A DNA stretch of 36,087 bases, taken from NCBI GenBank assembly GCA_036003365.1, contig DASYSL010000212.1, forward strand, positions 1 through 36,087, read 5' to 3'. Within the stretch, counting starts at the first letter, position 1. Each line of letters opens with the position of its first letter. Below are positions 8,646 through 16,150 of this stretch, piece after piece. Origin of the DNA: DASYSL01 sp036003365 (lineage in GTDB: Bacteria; Eisenbacteria; RBG-16-71-46; DASYSL01). Made by a program: the position numbers and the translations under genes. The notes beneath the pieces are model-generated. The model saw only the letters and a list, made by a program, of their open reading frames with translations. It ran no database searches and was not told the origin of the DNA.

Positions 8646-11409
8646 AGTCGAGTCCCACGCGCCACTGCGCGCCCGGCAGATAGTTGGACGGATCCTCGAG
8701 CGTGCCCACGATCAGCGCCTGGCGCGCCGACGCGCTCGACAACTTGGCCAGCTCCTCGGGCGAGAAGATGCCCTTCCCCGCCTCGTAGCCCTTGCCGGTG
8801 AGCGGGTCGATGCGCCGCGGCACCTTGGTGTTGAAGATGTTGGTGGCGTTCACCGTCAGGTTGAGGCGCTGGCCGCCGCCGACGCGGATTTCCTTGTTGC
8901 CGCGCAGATCGACAGTGACCTGGAAGGGCGCGTTCAGGGAGTACGGCTTGGCGGCCTGTTCGCCGAGCTGCTGCACCGGCGTGTAGGCGCGGCCCGACTG
9001 GCCGACGGCGAACACATTGAGGCCCCAGCCCCGCGGCGTGGTGAGCCCAAAGACCTTCGGCGGGTCCTGATCCCAGTCGACGCGGAAGTCCACGTTGGCG
9101 CTCACGTGGTACGGCCGGTTCCAGAACACGAACACTTCGCCCAAGCGCGTCTCGGCTGCGTCGCCGCCGTTCTGCTCGACCAGCTTGGCCTCGTTGGGAT
9201 CCGACGACTTGCCGCTGGCGATCGAGTAGCTGAAGTTGGCCTTGTATTGCCAGAACTTGCGGCGGCGCTTCTCGAATTCCATCTCGAAACCGCGGGAGCG
9301 CGCGTAGTCCTGATTGCGGTAGACGAGGATGTCGACCAGCTCGGCGCCCTGGGTGCGCTTGAACGTGGTCGCCGTCGGGTAGTCGTAGATGTCCTTCCAG
9401 AACGCCGTCACGTTGCCGGCCATGTCGGCGCGGAAGGTGTGGCGCGCGCCAACCTCGTACTGCACCGAGATCTCAGGGTTGAGGTTGGCGTTGCCGAGGA
9501 TCGGGAAGCTCTCGCTCGAGACCGAGGTCAGCTTGGAATAGACGTAGAAATAGGGCGGGAACTGCGTGAACTGCCCGTAGTTGAAGAAGAAGTTGTCTTT
9601 GTCGGTGATGGGGTGCGAGACCTGGATGCGCGGGCTGATGTGGCTCTTGTAGCGGCGCCCGAAGAGAACGTTGGTGTCCTCGTAGAAGCCCTGCCGCGTG
9701 GCATCGGTGATGTTGTGATTCGCGGTGTCGGCCACCGCATGCTCGAGCTGCTCGCCCGGGAACCAGTAGTCCCAGCGCACGCCGACGTTGGCGGCGAAGC
9801 CCTCGTACTGCATCTGGTCTTGCGCGTAGAGATTGCCCTGCGCCGGATACACGTGCCACAGATCGTGCGCCGAGCCGAGGCCGTCGGGGCTGTAGTCCCA
9901 GGGAAACTGAATGGTCACGTACTGCACGTTCTGCGCGTCGTGGCGGAAGCCGGTCTCGATAGCGTGGCCGTGATACTTGCGCGTGGAGTACGCGCCATTG
10001 AGCGTCCACACGTCCGAGTAGTTGTCGGCCCACTGGAAGTAATCGCCGGTATCGATGAAATAGAAGGTGTTGAGGCTGTCGGGCAGGCTCGTGTCCTGCG
10101 GCCGCTGGTACGTCGTCCAGTCACGGCCGTCCACCGACATGTTGTAGTTGTTGAAGTAGTGCGAGACCTGGAAGTTGGTGAACTCGGTCTTGCTCCACAG
10201 CTTGGTCCAGGTGAGCGCCTGGGTGACGTTGTCCTCGGTGATCGTCGGATAGTGGTCGAGACGCTGGGTCCACGCCCACGGATAGCTGACGTCGAAGCCG
10301 GTGAAGTCCGAGAACGGCCGCCGCGTGAAGCCCTGGTCGAAGCCGATGCGCTTCTCGAAGTTGAAGTCGAACTTGTTCGAGGTCGACGGCTTGTAGGTCA
10401 TCTTGTAGAGGGCGCGCCACGTGTTCTCCTGGGACGGCATGAAGAAGTTGGGGTTCCAGGTGAACTTGTGGCCGAAGAATGAGTCCTCGTAGCCCGAGTG
10501 CAGATGCGCCGGATACGACATGTCTTCGATGCCCGGCAGGTAGGTGTCGCTGAAGTCAGCCGAGGCGTCGAACAGGAAGGTCGCCGAGCCGGGAACGTGC
10601 ACGCCGAGCTTCTTGAGTCCGCCGGTGAGCCAATCCGGGCCCGACGTCTGGCCGGCCAGATAATAGGTGCCGTACCTCCCGCCCTGGCTCGAGAAGCCGC
10701 CGTGGTAGCGGTCGCTTCCCTCCTTGAGCTTCACGTCGACCACGCCCGAAAGCGCCTGCCCGTATTTGGCGTCGAAGCCGCCGGTAATGACGTTCACCTC
10801 GGCCACCGAGCGTGCGTTGATGTTGCCGGCGGTCGACTGGCCGGAGATCAGGTTTCGGTTCACGACGCCGTCGACCACGAACACGGTCTCGTCGGCGCGT
10901 CCGCCACGCACGTGCAGCTGGTCGTTCTCCTTGGAGATGCCGGCCTGCTTCTCGAGCACGTCGCTGAGCGTCTGCACCGGCAGGTTGGCGATGTCCTTGG
11001 AGGTCACGCTGCGCACGCTCGTGCCCACGTTCACCTCGACGAGCGGACGCTCGCCGGTGACGACGACTTCCTTCTCCTGGCGGACCACGATCTCCTTGAG
11101 CTTGAACTCGACACGCGCCGCGCCGCCCGCGGGCACGGCCACGCTGGCGCGCGACTCCGGCGTGTAGCCGAGGAACTGGCACTGAACGGTGTAGGTGCCG
11201 GCGGGGATGCCGGTAATGAGGAACTCACCCTTGGAGTCGGAGAGGGCGCCCTTCTTCAGCTCGACCACGGTGACGGTGGCGAACGGCAGCGCGTGACCGC
11301 TGCCTTGGTCGAGCACCAATCCCGTGATGCGCCCGCGGTCCTGTGCGAATGCCGGCGAGGCGAAGAGACACAGAAGGAGTGCGATGACTCGCAGCGGGAT
11401 TCGGGTCAT
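8635..11409 (-). CDS. TonB-dependent receptor with N-terminal carboxypeptidase-regulatory-like domain
   Basis: 924 residues, first gene of the operon. The signal peptide ends at residue 22 (SPAFA). Residues about 28-105 form a CarboxypepD_reg-like beta-sandwich (RITGLVLDQGSGHALPFATV and GIPAGTYTVQCQFLGY), the architecture of SusC-like and related receptors. The plug follows at about 118-235 (VVVTGERPLVEV, LPVQTLSDVLEKQAGI, HVRGGRADETVFVVDGV). The remainder is a 22-strand-type barrel ending in the usual Phe (VGLDYDF). The substrate cannot be read from the sequence. No SusD homologue follows; a PorV-like barrel, an NHL lipoprotein and FN3 proteins take its place. The promoter is at 11473-11501 and the leader is about 57 bases. 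Confidence 0.92.
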   Translation of the reverse strand: MTRIPLRVIALLLCLFASPAFAQDRGRITGLVLDQGSGHALPFATVTVVELKKGALSDSKGEFLITGIPAGTYTVQCQFLGYTPESRASVAVPAGGAARVEFKLKEIVVRQEKEVVVTGERPLVEVNVGTSVRSVTSKDIANLPVQTLSDVLEKQAGISKENDQLHVRGGRADETVFVVDGVVNRNLISGQSTAGNINARSVAEVNVITGGFDAKYGQALSGVVDVKLKEGSDRYHGGFSSQGGRYGTYYLAGQTSGPDWLTGGLKKLGVHVPGSATFLFDASADFSDTYLPGIEDMSYPAHLHSGYEDSFFGHKFTWNPNFFMPSQENTWRALYKMTYKPSTSNKFDFNFEKRIGFDQGFTRRPFSDFTGFDVSYPWAWTQRLDHYPTITEDNVTQALTWTKLWSKTEFTNFQVSHYFNNYNMSVDGRDWTTYQRPQDTSLPDSLNTFYFIDTGDYFQWADNYSDVWTLNGAYSTRKYHGHAIETGFRHDAQNVQYVTIQFPWDYSPDGLGSAHDLWHVYPAQGNLYAQDQMQYEGFAANVGVRWDYWFPGEQLEHAVADTANHNITDATRQGFYEDTNVLFGRRYKSHISPRIQVSHPITDKDNFFFNYGQFTQFPPYFYVYSKLTSVSSESFPILGNANLNPEISVQYEVGARHTFRADMAGNVTAFWKDIYDYPTATTFKRTQGAELVDILVYRNQDYARSRGFEMEFEKRRRKFWQYKANFSYSIASGKSSDPNEAKLVEQNGGDAAETRLGEVFVFWNRPYHVSANVDFRVDWDQDPPKVFGLTTPRGWGLNVFAVGQSGRAYTPVQQLGEQAAKPYSLNAPFQVTVDLRGNKEIRVGGGQRLNLTVNATNIFNTKVPRRIDPLTGKGYEAGKGIFSPEELAKLSSASARQALIVGTLEDPSNYLPGAQWRVGLDYDF

Positions 11410-11472
11410 CCGGGTCCTGGGGCGGAAACGGAACTGGCCAATAGGACGGTAGGCGGCTCGGAATTCGTGAGG

Positions 11473-11501
11473 AGCCTAGGGCTTGGCTGGGTTCCGGTCA
11501 A
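11473..11501 (-). promoter_or_regulatory. Promoter of the envelope operon
   Basis: Minus-strand TTGACC (11501-11496), a 17-base spacer and TAGGCT (11478-11473). The TAG of the -10 is also the stop codon of the upstream methyltransferase gene, so the promoter is embedded in that gene's 3' end. This predicts that the 11409-3168 operon can be transcribed independently of the polyketide genes. Confidence 0.6.
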
Positions 11502-12015
11502 GCGTCTGGGAGAGAGCGAGGCGCCTCGCCCGGCGCTCGGCGGGCCAGCGCAGGGAGAGCGTGGCGAGATAGAGCGCGAGGCCGATGGCCGCAGCACGCC
11601 AGGCCCCGAAGGCGAGGGGCAGGAGGAAGGTCTCGAGCGCGACGGCAAGGTAGTTGGGGTGGGCCATCCAGCGGTACGGACCACGAGCCACGAGCGGCTC
11701 GCCGGGCACGGCGAACACGCGCGCCGTCCAGCGCGGGCCGAGGCTCGTGATGGCCCATAGGCGAAGCGCTTCGGCGCCCAGGGCGAGTGCCGCGAGCGCC
11801 GGCCACAGGGCGGGCGGCCGAGGCCCGAGCGCCCACTCTTCCCACAACCAGACCGCGAGCCAGGCGACGTGCGCGAGCGCGATCGGCAGGAGCCGGCTGC
11901 CCGGCATCTCGTAACCGCCACGCGCCGCGAGGGCGGCTTCGTGGCGCGCCGAGAGCCGAAGCTCGAACAGGCGCTGGGCGATCACGAGAAGCCAGACAGC
12001 GGCGAAGAGGATCAT
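11476..12015 (-). CDS. Isoprenylcysteine carboxyl methyltransferase-family protein
   Basis: 179 residues, starting at an ATG (12015-12013) that overlaps the stop of the type III polyketide synthase gene (ATGA). The protein is membrane-embedded, with hydrophobic segments near residues 1-16, 45-65, 70-90 and 140-165. The C-terminal half carries the ICMT-family SAM-binding signature: RWTARVFAVPGEPLVARGPYRWMAHPNYL. In Bacillus (BpsB) and Streptomyces (SrsB), members beside type III polyketide synthases O-methylate alkylpyrones or alkylresorcinols. The coupling to the synthase here points to the same role, so the product is probably a methylated long-chain polyketide lipid. Confidence 0.85.
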   Translation of the reverse strand: MILFAAVWLLVIAQRLFELRLSARHEAALAARGGYEMPGSRLLPIALAHVAWLAVWLWEEWALGPRPPALWPALAALALGAEALRLWAITSLGPRWTARVFAVPGEPLVARGPYRWMAHPNYLAVALETFLLPLAFGAWRAAAIGLALYLATLSLRWPAERRARRLALSQTLDRNPAKP

Positions 12016-13112
12016 CCGACGGCTTGCAGCAGCACCATCTCGGCCGCGAAGCCGGGACCCAGGGCGGCAACCAGGATCTTCTCCCCCGGCGACACGCCCT
12101 GCTCGAGCAGGCGCTCGAGCACGAACAGACACGTCGGTGACGACATGTTGCCGAAGGTCGCGAGCACCTCGCGCGAGGCCTCGAGGGCGGCGGCCGGAAG
12201 TCCCAGCTCTTCTTGATACGAGCGCAGCACCTTGGGGCCGCCAGGATGGAACGCGAGATGCGAGATGTCGCTCCAGGCGAGCCCGCGTTGCGCGAGGAAC
12301 GATGCCATCTCGGGGCCCACCCATTCGGCCACGAGACGCGGGATGTCGCGCGAGAAGACGACCTTGAGCCCGTCATCGTTCACGTCCCAGCCCATGACGT
12401 CGAGCGAGTCGGGGCGCATGCGGCTCGCCGCGCACACGACCTCGAGCCGGGGCGCGGCCGGTGCGTGGCCGAGCGGCCCATGGCCGTTGAGCCGTGACGT
12501 GGCCGCACTTCCGGCCAGGAGCACGGCCGCCGCGCCATCGGCGAACAACGCCGTGGCCACGAAGTTCTCGCGCGAGAAATCGTTGCGCTGGAAGGTGAGG
12601 CTGCACAGCTCGACGGCGACGAAGAGCACGAGCGCTTCGGGATCGGCGAGCGCGAACTCGGCCGCGCGCGCGAGCCCCGCCGCCCCGCCGGCGCAGCCCA
12701 GACCCCAGAGCGGCGTGCGCTTGCAATCGCCGCGGAAGCCGAGCTGGTTGGCGAGACGCGCTTCGAGGCTCGGCGTCGCGAGCCCGGTCGTCGAGGCGAG
12801 CACGATGTGATCCACGGCGCCGGGCCGCACTCCGGCGCGCTCGAGACAGCTCGAAGCGGCGCGCGCCGCCAGGGCGAGCGCCGCCTCGATGTAGGTCGCG
12901 TTCTTCTCGGCGAAGCCATGGTCGCGCTCGAACCAGGCGAGCGGCATGGCGACGTGGCGGGTTCGAATCTCGGCCGCGTCGAACACCGCCCCGAGCCGAT
13001 TCACGTCCTTGCCCAGGCTCTCGCGAAAGAGTGCCGTGACGAAGGGCTTGATCTCGCCCTGCGAGAGGACGTGGGCGGGAGTGGCGGTGGACAGACCGGC
13101 AAGAGTGGGCAT
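12012..13112 (-). CDS. Type III polyketide synthase (chalcone/stilbene synthase family)
   Basis: 366 residues, full length for the family. The catalytic triad is visible: Cys140 in PLWGLGCAGGAAGLARA, His289 in LAFHPGGPKVL and Asn322 in FGNMSSPTCLFVLE. The C-terminal GPGF loop is present (LGPGFAAEM). Bacterial relatives (alkylpyrone and alkylresorcinol synthases) extend fatty acyl-CoA starters with malonyl-CoA and cyclise the product into pyrones or phenolic lipids for membranes. The downstream overlapping ICMT-family methyltransferase makes an alkylpyrone-type lipid the likeliest product. A cupredoxin lipoprotein gene lies 17 bases upstream on the same strand. The start is an ATG at 13112; no strong ribosome site is seen. 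Confidence 0.93.
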   Translation of the reverse strand: MPTLAGLSTATPAHVLSQGEIKPFVTALFRESLGKDVNRLGAVFDAAEIRTRHVAMPLAWFERDHGFAEKNATYIEAALALAARAASSCLERAGVRPGAVDHIVLASTTGLATPSLEARLANQLGFRGDCKRTPLWGLGCAGGAAGLARAAEFALADPEALVLFVAVELCSLTFQRNDFSRENFVATALFADGAAAVLLAGSAATSRLNGHGPLGHAPAAPRLEVVCAASRMRPDSLDVMGWDVNDDGLKVVFSRDIPRLVAEWVGPEMASFLAQRGLAWSDISHLAFHPGGPKVLRSYQEELGLPAAALEASREVLATFGNMSSPTCLFVLERLLEQGVSPGEKILVAALGPGFAAEMVLLQAVG

Positions 13113-13129
13113 GGGGTCGGGCGATCGCG

Positions 13130-13537
13130 CTACGGCTCGACGACGATCGTTCCCTTCATCCCTTTCTTGGCGTGCCCATCCTTGTGGCAGAAGAACTCGT
13201 ATTCGCCGGGCTTGGTCGGCGTGAACTTCGCCGTCTCCTTGTCCCAGAACATGCCGAGGCCCTCGTCGACCTCGATGCCGGCGTCGGGCGCTTCACAGGT
13301 GAGATTATGGGGCACGAACGGACCGCCGTTCTTCACCTTGAGCTCGACCGGCTGATTCGCCTTCACCACGATGCGGTTGGGCTCGAACCAGAACGAGTGC
13401 GCGACCACAGTGATGCGCTGCACCCCGTCCTGCGGATCGGGGACGACTTTGACCTCCTGCACCGGACGTCCGTTGCCCGAAGAACAGCCCGCAGCGCACA
13501 GGGCGAGCGCGAGCGCGAGAACCAAGACACGGCTCAT
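13130..13537 (-). CDS. Blue-copper (cupredoxin) lipoprotein
   Basis: 135 residues from an ATG with a good ribosome site (AGGAG seven bases upstream). The lipobox is LCAAGC with lipidated Cys18. The mature protein is a single cupredoxin beta-sandwich. Type 1 copper ligands are visible as His77 (FVPHNLTC), Cys117, His122 and Met127 (FFCHKDGHAKKGMKG), the C-x4-H-x4-M spacing of halocyanin/sulfocyanin-like proteins. It is expected to carry electrons at the periplasmic face of a membrane. The gene is 17 bases upstream of the polyketide synthase and probably co-transcribed with it. A role as electron donor in phenolic-lipid or quinone-like chemistry is possible but unproven. Confidence 0.88.
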   Translation of the reverse strand: MSRVLVLALALALCAAGCSSGNGRPVQEVKVVPDPQDGVQRITVVAHSFWFEPNRIVVKANQPVELKVKNGGPFVPHNLTCEAPDAGIEVDEGLGMFWDKETAKFTPTKPGEYEFFCHKDGHAKKGMKGTIVVEP

Positions 13538-13622
13538 GACGTTTCTCCTGGGGTGACGACCCGCCCGGGGGAGTGGGACGGAGCGATTGGGATGGAGCGT
13601 ACCGCGTGCCTCTCGGAAGTGC

Positions 13623-14699
13623 CTAGAGGACGCTGGCCGCTCGGTCGTACGACTCGGGGAAGGCTTCCATGAACACGTTGTCGATCTCGACGATGACCTG
13701 GCGCAGGAGCCGCGCCTTCTGCGCATACGGCAGGAATGCGCTCTTGAAGCCGCTGATCACGATGCGCTTCACCTGATAGGGCGAGAGCCCGAAGGTGCGC
13801 GCGGCGCGCGCGTATTCCTTGGAGATCGTGGTGTTCGACACCATGGTGTTGTCGGTGTTGAGCGTCACGCGCACGCCGGCGTCGAGATACTGCTTGAACG
13901 GATGCTCGGGCAGCGAGGGCACGGTGCGCGTCTGCACGTTCGAGGTGAGGCACACCTCGAGCGGGATGCGGTGATCGAGCACGTACTGCAGGAGCTCCGC
14001 GTCCTCCACGAGCCGCGTGCCGTGCCCGATGCGATGCGCGCCGCAGTGATGCAGCGCCTGCGCGATCGACGGCGGGCCGAAGCCCTCGCCGGCGTGCACC
14101 GTCGAGTTGATGTTGTGCTTGAGCACGATCTCGAAGGCCTCGCGGTGATCCTTGGCGGGATAATCCTTCTCCTCGCCCGCGAGATCGAACCCCACCACGC
14201 CCTTCTTGCGGTAGACGACCGCCAGCTCGGCCAGCTCGACCGAGCGCTTGGGTGAGATGTTGCGCATGCCGCACAGGATGACTCCCGTCGAGAGGCCGAA
14301 GTCGCGCTCGGCTTCCTTGAGCCCCTGAAGCACCGCCTCGACGATGTCGGGCAGATCCAGGCCTCCCTTCTGATGCAGGATGGGCGAATAGCGGACCTCG
14401 GCATGACGGATGTTCTCGGTGGCGCAATCCTCGGCCAGCTCGTAGGCCACGCGCTGGAGGGCCTCCTTTTCCTGCAGAACCGAGAGCGTGATGTCGAAGA
14501 TGCGCAGGTAGTCGGCCAGGCTCCGGGTGCGATCGCCGGCCTTGAGCTTGTTGGAGAGCTCCCCCACCGTCTTGGCCGGCACCTTCACGCCCTGCGCCTT
14601 GGCCAGCTCCCACACGGTCTTGGGGCGCAGGGAGCCGTCGAGGTGGAGGTGGAGGTCGGTCTTGGGCAGGCGGCGCAGCGTCTCGAGACTCAGGCTCAT
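13623..14699 (-). CDS. add: Adenosine deaminase
   Basis: 358 residues, the usual length. The TIM-barrel amidohydrolase motifs are all present: the zinc ligands His17 and His19 in DLHLHLDGSL, His202 with the catalytic Glu205 in VHAGEGFG, His226 in RIGHGTRL, the TSNVQT segment near 252, and Asp283 in LNTDNTMVS. It hydrolyses adenosine and deoxyadenosine to inosine and deoxyinosine in the cytoplasm. Its ATG overlaps the TGA of the RpiB-family gene by four bases (ATGA), so the two are translationally coupled. Inosine is the substrate of the purine nucleoside phosphorylase at 25107-26039, and a nucleoside importer is in the same window, so this looks like part of a purine nucleoside breakdown route. 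Related 6-aminodeoxyfutalosine deaminases share these motifs, and that activity cannot be excluded by eye. Confidence 0.9.
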   Translation of the reverse strand: MSLSLETLRRLPKTDLHLHLDGSLRPKTVWELAKAQGVKVPAKTVGELSNKLKAGDRTRSLADYLRIFDITLSVLQEKEALQRVAYELAEDCATENIRHAEVRYSPILHQKGGLDLPDIVEAVLQGLKEAERDFGLSTGVILCGMRNISPKRSVELAELAVVYRKKGVVGFDLAGEEKDYPAKDHREAFEIVLKHNINSTVHAGEGFGPPSIAQALHHCGAHRIGHGTRLVEDAELLQYVLDHRIPLEVCLTSNVQTRTVPSLPEHPFKQYLDAGVRVTLNTDNTMVSNTTISKEYARAARTFGLSPYQVKRIVISGFKSAFLPYAQKARLLRQVIVEIDNVFMEAFPESYDRAASVL

Positions 14700-15424
14700 G
14701 CGCGTCCCCGGGTGGCGGACTCTTCCATCTGAACGATCTTGGCCACGCGGCGCGCGTGGCGCCCGCCGGCGTGCGGCGTGGTGAGGAAGAGACGCACGAG
14801 GGCGCGCGCCTGGCCCAGGTTCACCACCTTGCTGCCGAGCGCCAGCACGTTGGCGTCGTTGTGCTCGCGCGCGTTCTTCGTGGTGGCTTCGTCGTGACAG
14901 AGCGCGCAGCGCACGCCCGGCACCTTATTGGCGGCCATGGTCGATCCGATGCCCATGGCGTCGATGACGATTCCGCTCTTGGCTTTTCCGGAGACGACGG
15001 CGCGGGCCACGGCGCGCGCGATGTCGGGATAGTCGACAGGATTCTCGTCGTAGGCGCCACAATCGATCACCGGGTGGCCCAGCTCCTCGCGCAGGTAGCG
15101 CACGATCTGATTCTTGAGGAGCACGGCGCTGTGATCGGAGCCGACGGCGACGACAGGCTTGGAGGCGCGCCCACCGGAAGGCTCAGGCACGGGAGGCGCA
15201 GGGACGGCGGCGGCGGATGGATCAGGCGCGGACGGGGGGATCCAGCGCACCCAGCGCGCCGGCGTCTTGCCCGATGTCGATGGCTTCGCCGACGTCGCGG
15301 CTTCGGCCGCGCCGGATGGGGTCGGCGGGGCCGATGCGATCACGCGCTCCACCGTCTCCGACACGAGACGGCGTAGCGCGTCACGATTCCATCCAGGCGA
15401 AGAATTCGACGGGGACCGCTCCAC
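14696..15424 (-). CDS. RpiB/LacAB-family sugar-phosphate isomerase with N-terminal targeting-type helix
   Basis: 242 residues from a GTG at 15424 preceded by AGAGGAAG; a TTG 14 codons upstream (15466) is the alternative start. RpiB proteins are normally about 150 residues; here the domain begins only at about residue 91 (VVAVGSDHSAVLLKN). The extra N-terminus contains an amphipathic helix, RDALRRLVSETVERVIAS (about 14-31), then about 55 residues rich in Pro, Ala and Ser. This is the layout of a bacterial-microcompartment encapsulation peptide and linker. In the catalytic domain YPD and the His of REHNDANVL (His188) are kept, but the canonical ICGTG loop reads IDAMG, so the usual catalytic Cys is Asp156. 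RpiB interconverts ribose-5- and ribulose-5-phosphate; the altered loop may change mechanism or substrate. The gene is coupled to adenosine deaminase downstream. Confidence 0.85.
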   Translation of the reverse strand: MERSPSNSSPGWNRDALRRLVSETVERVIASAPPTPSGAAEAATSAKPSTSGKTPARWVRWIPPSAPDPSAAAVPAPPVPEPSGGRASKPVVAVGSDHSAVLLKNQIVRYLREELGHPVIDCGAYDENPVDYPDIARAVARAVVSGKAKSGIVIDAMGIGSTMAANKVPGVRCALCHDEATTKNAREHNDANVLALGSKVVNLGQARALVRLFLTTPHAGGRHARRVAKIVQMEESATRGRA

Positions 15425-15523
15425 ATCTTCCTCTCGTGCGCGGACGCGCCGGCGGAAATCCACCAAGCGCCATCCGGCCGTGAGGCGGCAGTGTATCAGT
15501 ACCCGCCGCGAACGCTAAGACGG

Positions 15524-15949
15524 CTAGGAACCCTGAGATTCCTCCGCGTGGGCGCCGTTGGCACCACCGTTGCCACCGTTCGTTCCGACGCCGCGGCGGG
15601 CCAGGTTCACCCCGTAATTCTTGAGACGCTGATAGAGCGAGCTCCTCGGGATGCCCAGCTTGCGGGCCGCGCGCGCCACATGTCCGCCTTCCTTATCCAA
15701 GACGCGAAGAATGTAGCGTCGTTCGACTTCGGCGAGCGGCATGTCGGACACCATGGGATCGACCACGATGCCGTTCAGTCCCAGCTCGTCCTTCTTGCGC
15801 TCGGCCTCGGCTCCGGGCGCCGCTTCGGCCACCTCGAAGCCACAGGACTCGAGCGCTTCCTTCAAACTGTGCCGGCGCTCGGGATCGTCGCCTACCAGCA
15901 GCAATCGATCCCGTTGCGACGGTGCGTTACTTCCCTCCGACTGCATCAT
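15524..15949 (-). CDS. Small Fis-type DNA-binding regulator with a vestigial receiver-like N-terminus
   Basis: 141 residues from the ATG at 15949, chosen for its ribosome site (AAGGAGG eight bases upstream); a longer frame to 16027 has none. Residues about 72-118 are a typical Fis/NtrC C-terminal helix-turn-helix: PLAEVERRYILRVL, then AARKLGIPRSSLYQRLKNYG. The N-terminal RLLLVGDDPERRHSLKEAL and CGFEVAEA resemble the first strand-helix-strand of a response-regulator receiver. The phosphoacceptor strand, the rest of the receiver and the AAA+ sigma54-activator domain are all missing, so this looks like an NtrC-type regulator reduced to its ends. The tail is Gly/Asn rich. It sits upstream of the isomerase and deaminase genes and beside a large inverted repeat, so it may regulate the nucleoside genes. 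That is inference. Confidence 0.8.
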   Translation of the reverse strand: MMQSEGSNAPSQRDRLLLVGDDPERRHSLKEALESCGFEVAEAAPGAEAERKKDELGLNGIVVDPMVSDMPLAEVERRYILRVLDKEGGHVARAARKLGIPRSSLYQRLKNYGVNLARRGVGTNGGNGGANGAHAEESQGS

Positions 15950-16085
15950 GTCCGTCGCCTCCTTGAAGCCACGGGAGATTGGGGCAGGCGATTTTCGAAC
16001 CGCGAGGGGCGGCGCGGCGGGTTTCAACCTTCTATGCCGAGGGGCCGGGGTGGGTGCTCCTCGGGGGTCCGGCGGATGGGCGGAT

Positions 16086-16131
16086 CGGCCGGATGTCTGT
16101 CCTTCTCTTCAGACTTTAGGAAGACCGGCCG
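16086..16131. repeat. Inverted repeat with an alternative inner hairpin
   Basis: CGGCCGG (16086-16092) pairs with CCGGCCG (16125-16131). Inside it TGTCTG and CAGAC form a competing smaller stem. It lies upstream of the Fis-type regulator on the minus strand and could be part of its leader or an operator. Confidence 0.35.
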
Positions 16132-16150
16132 AATCTCGCAACCCAAGCCT

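Noticed and set aside
8455..10482. Long plus-strand open frame opposite the TonB receptor
   Set aside because: Antisense shadow; the minus strand encodes a complete, recognisable receptor.
15425..15466. TTG at 15466 as start of the isomerase gene
   Set aside because: In frame but without a ribosome site; the GTG at 15424 has AGAGGAAG before it. Kept only as an alternative.
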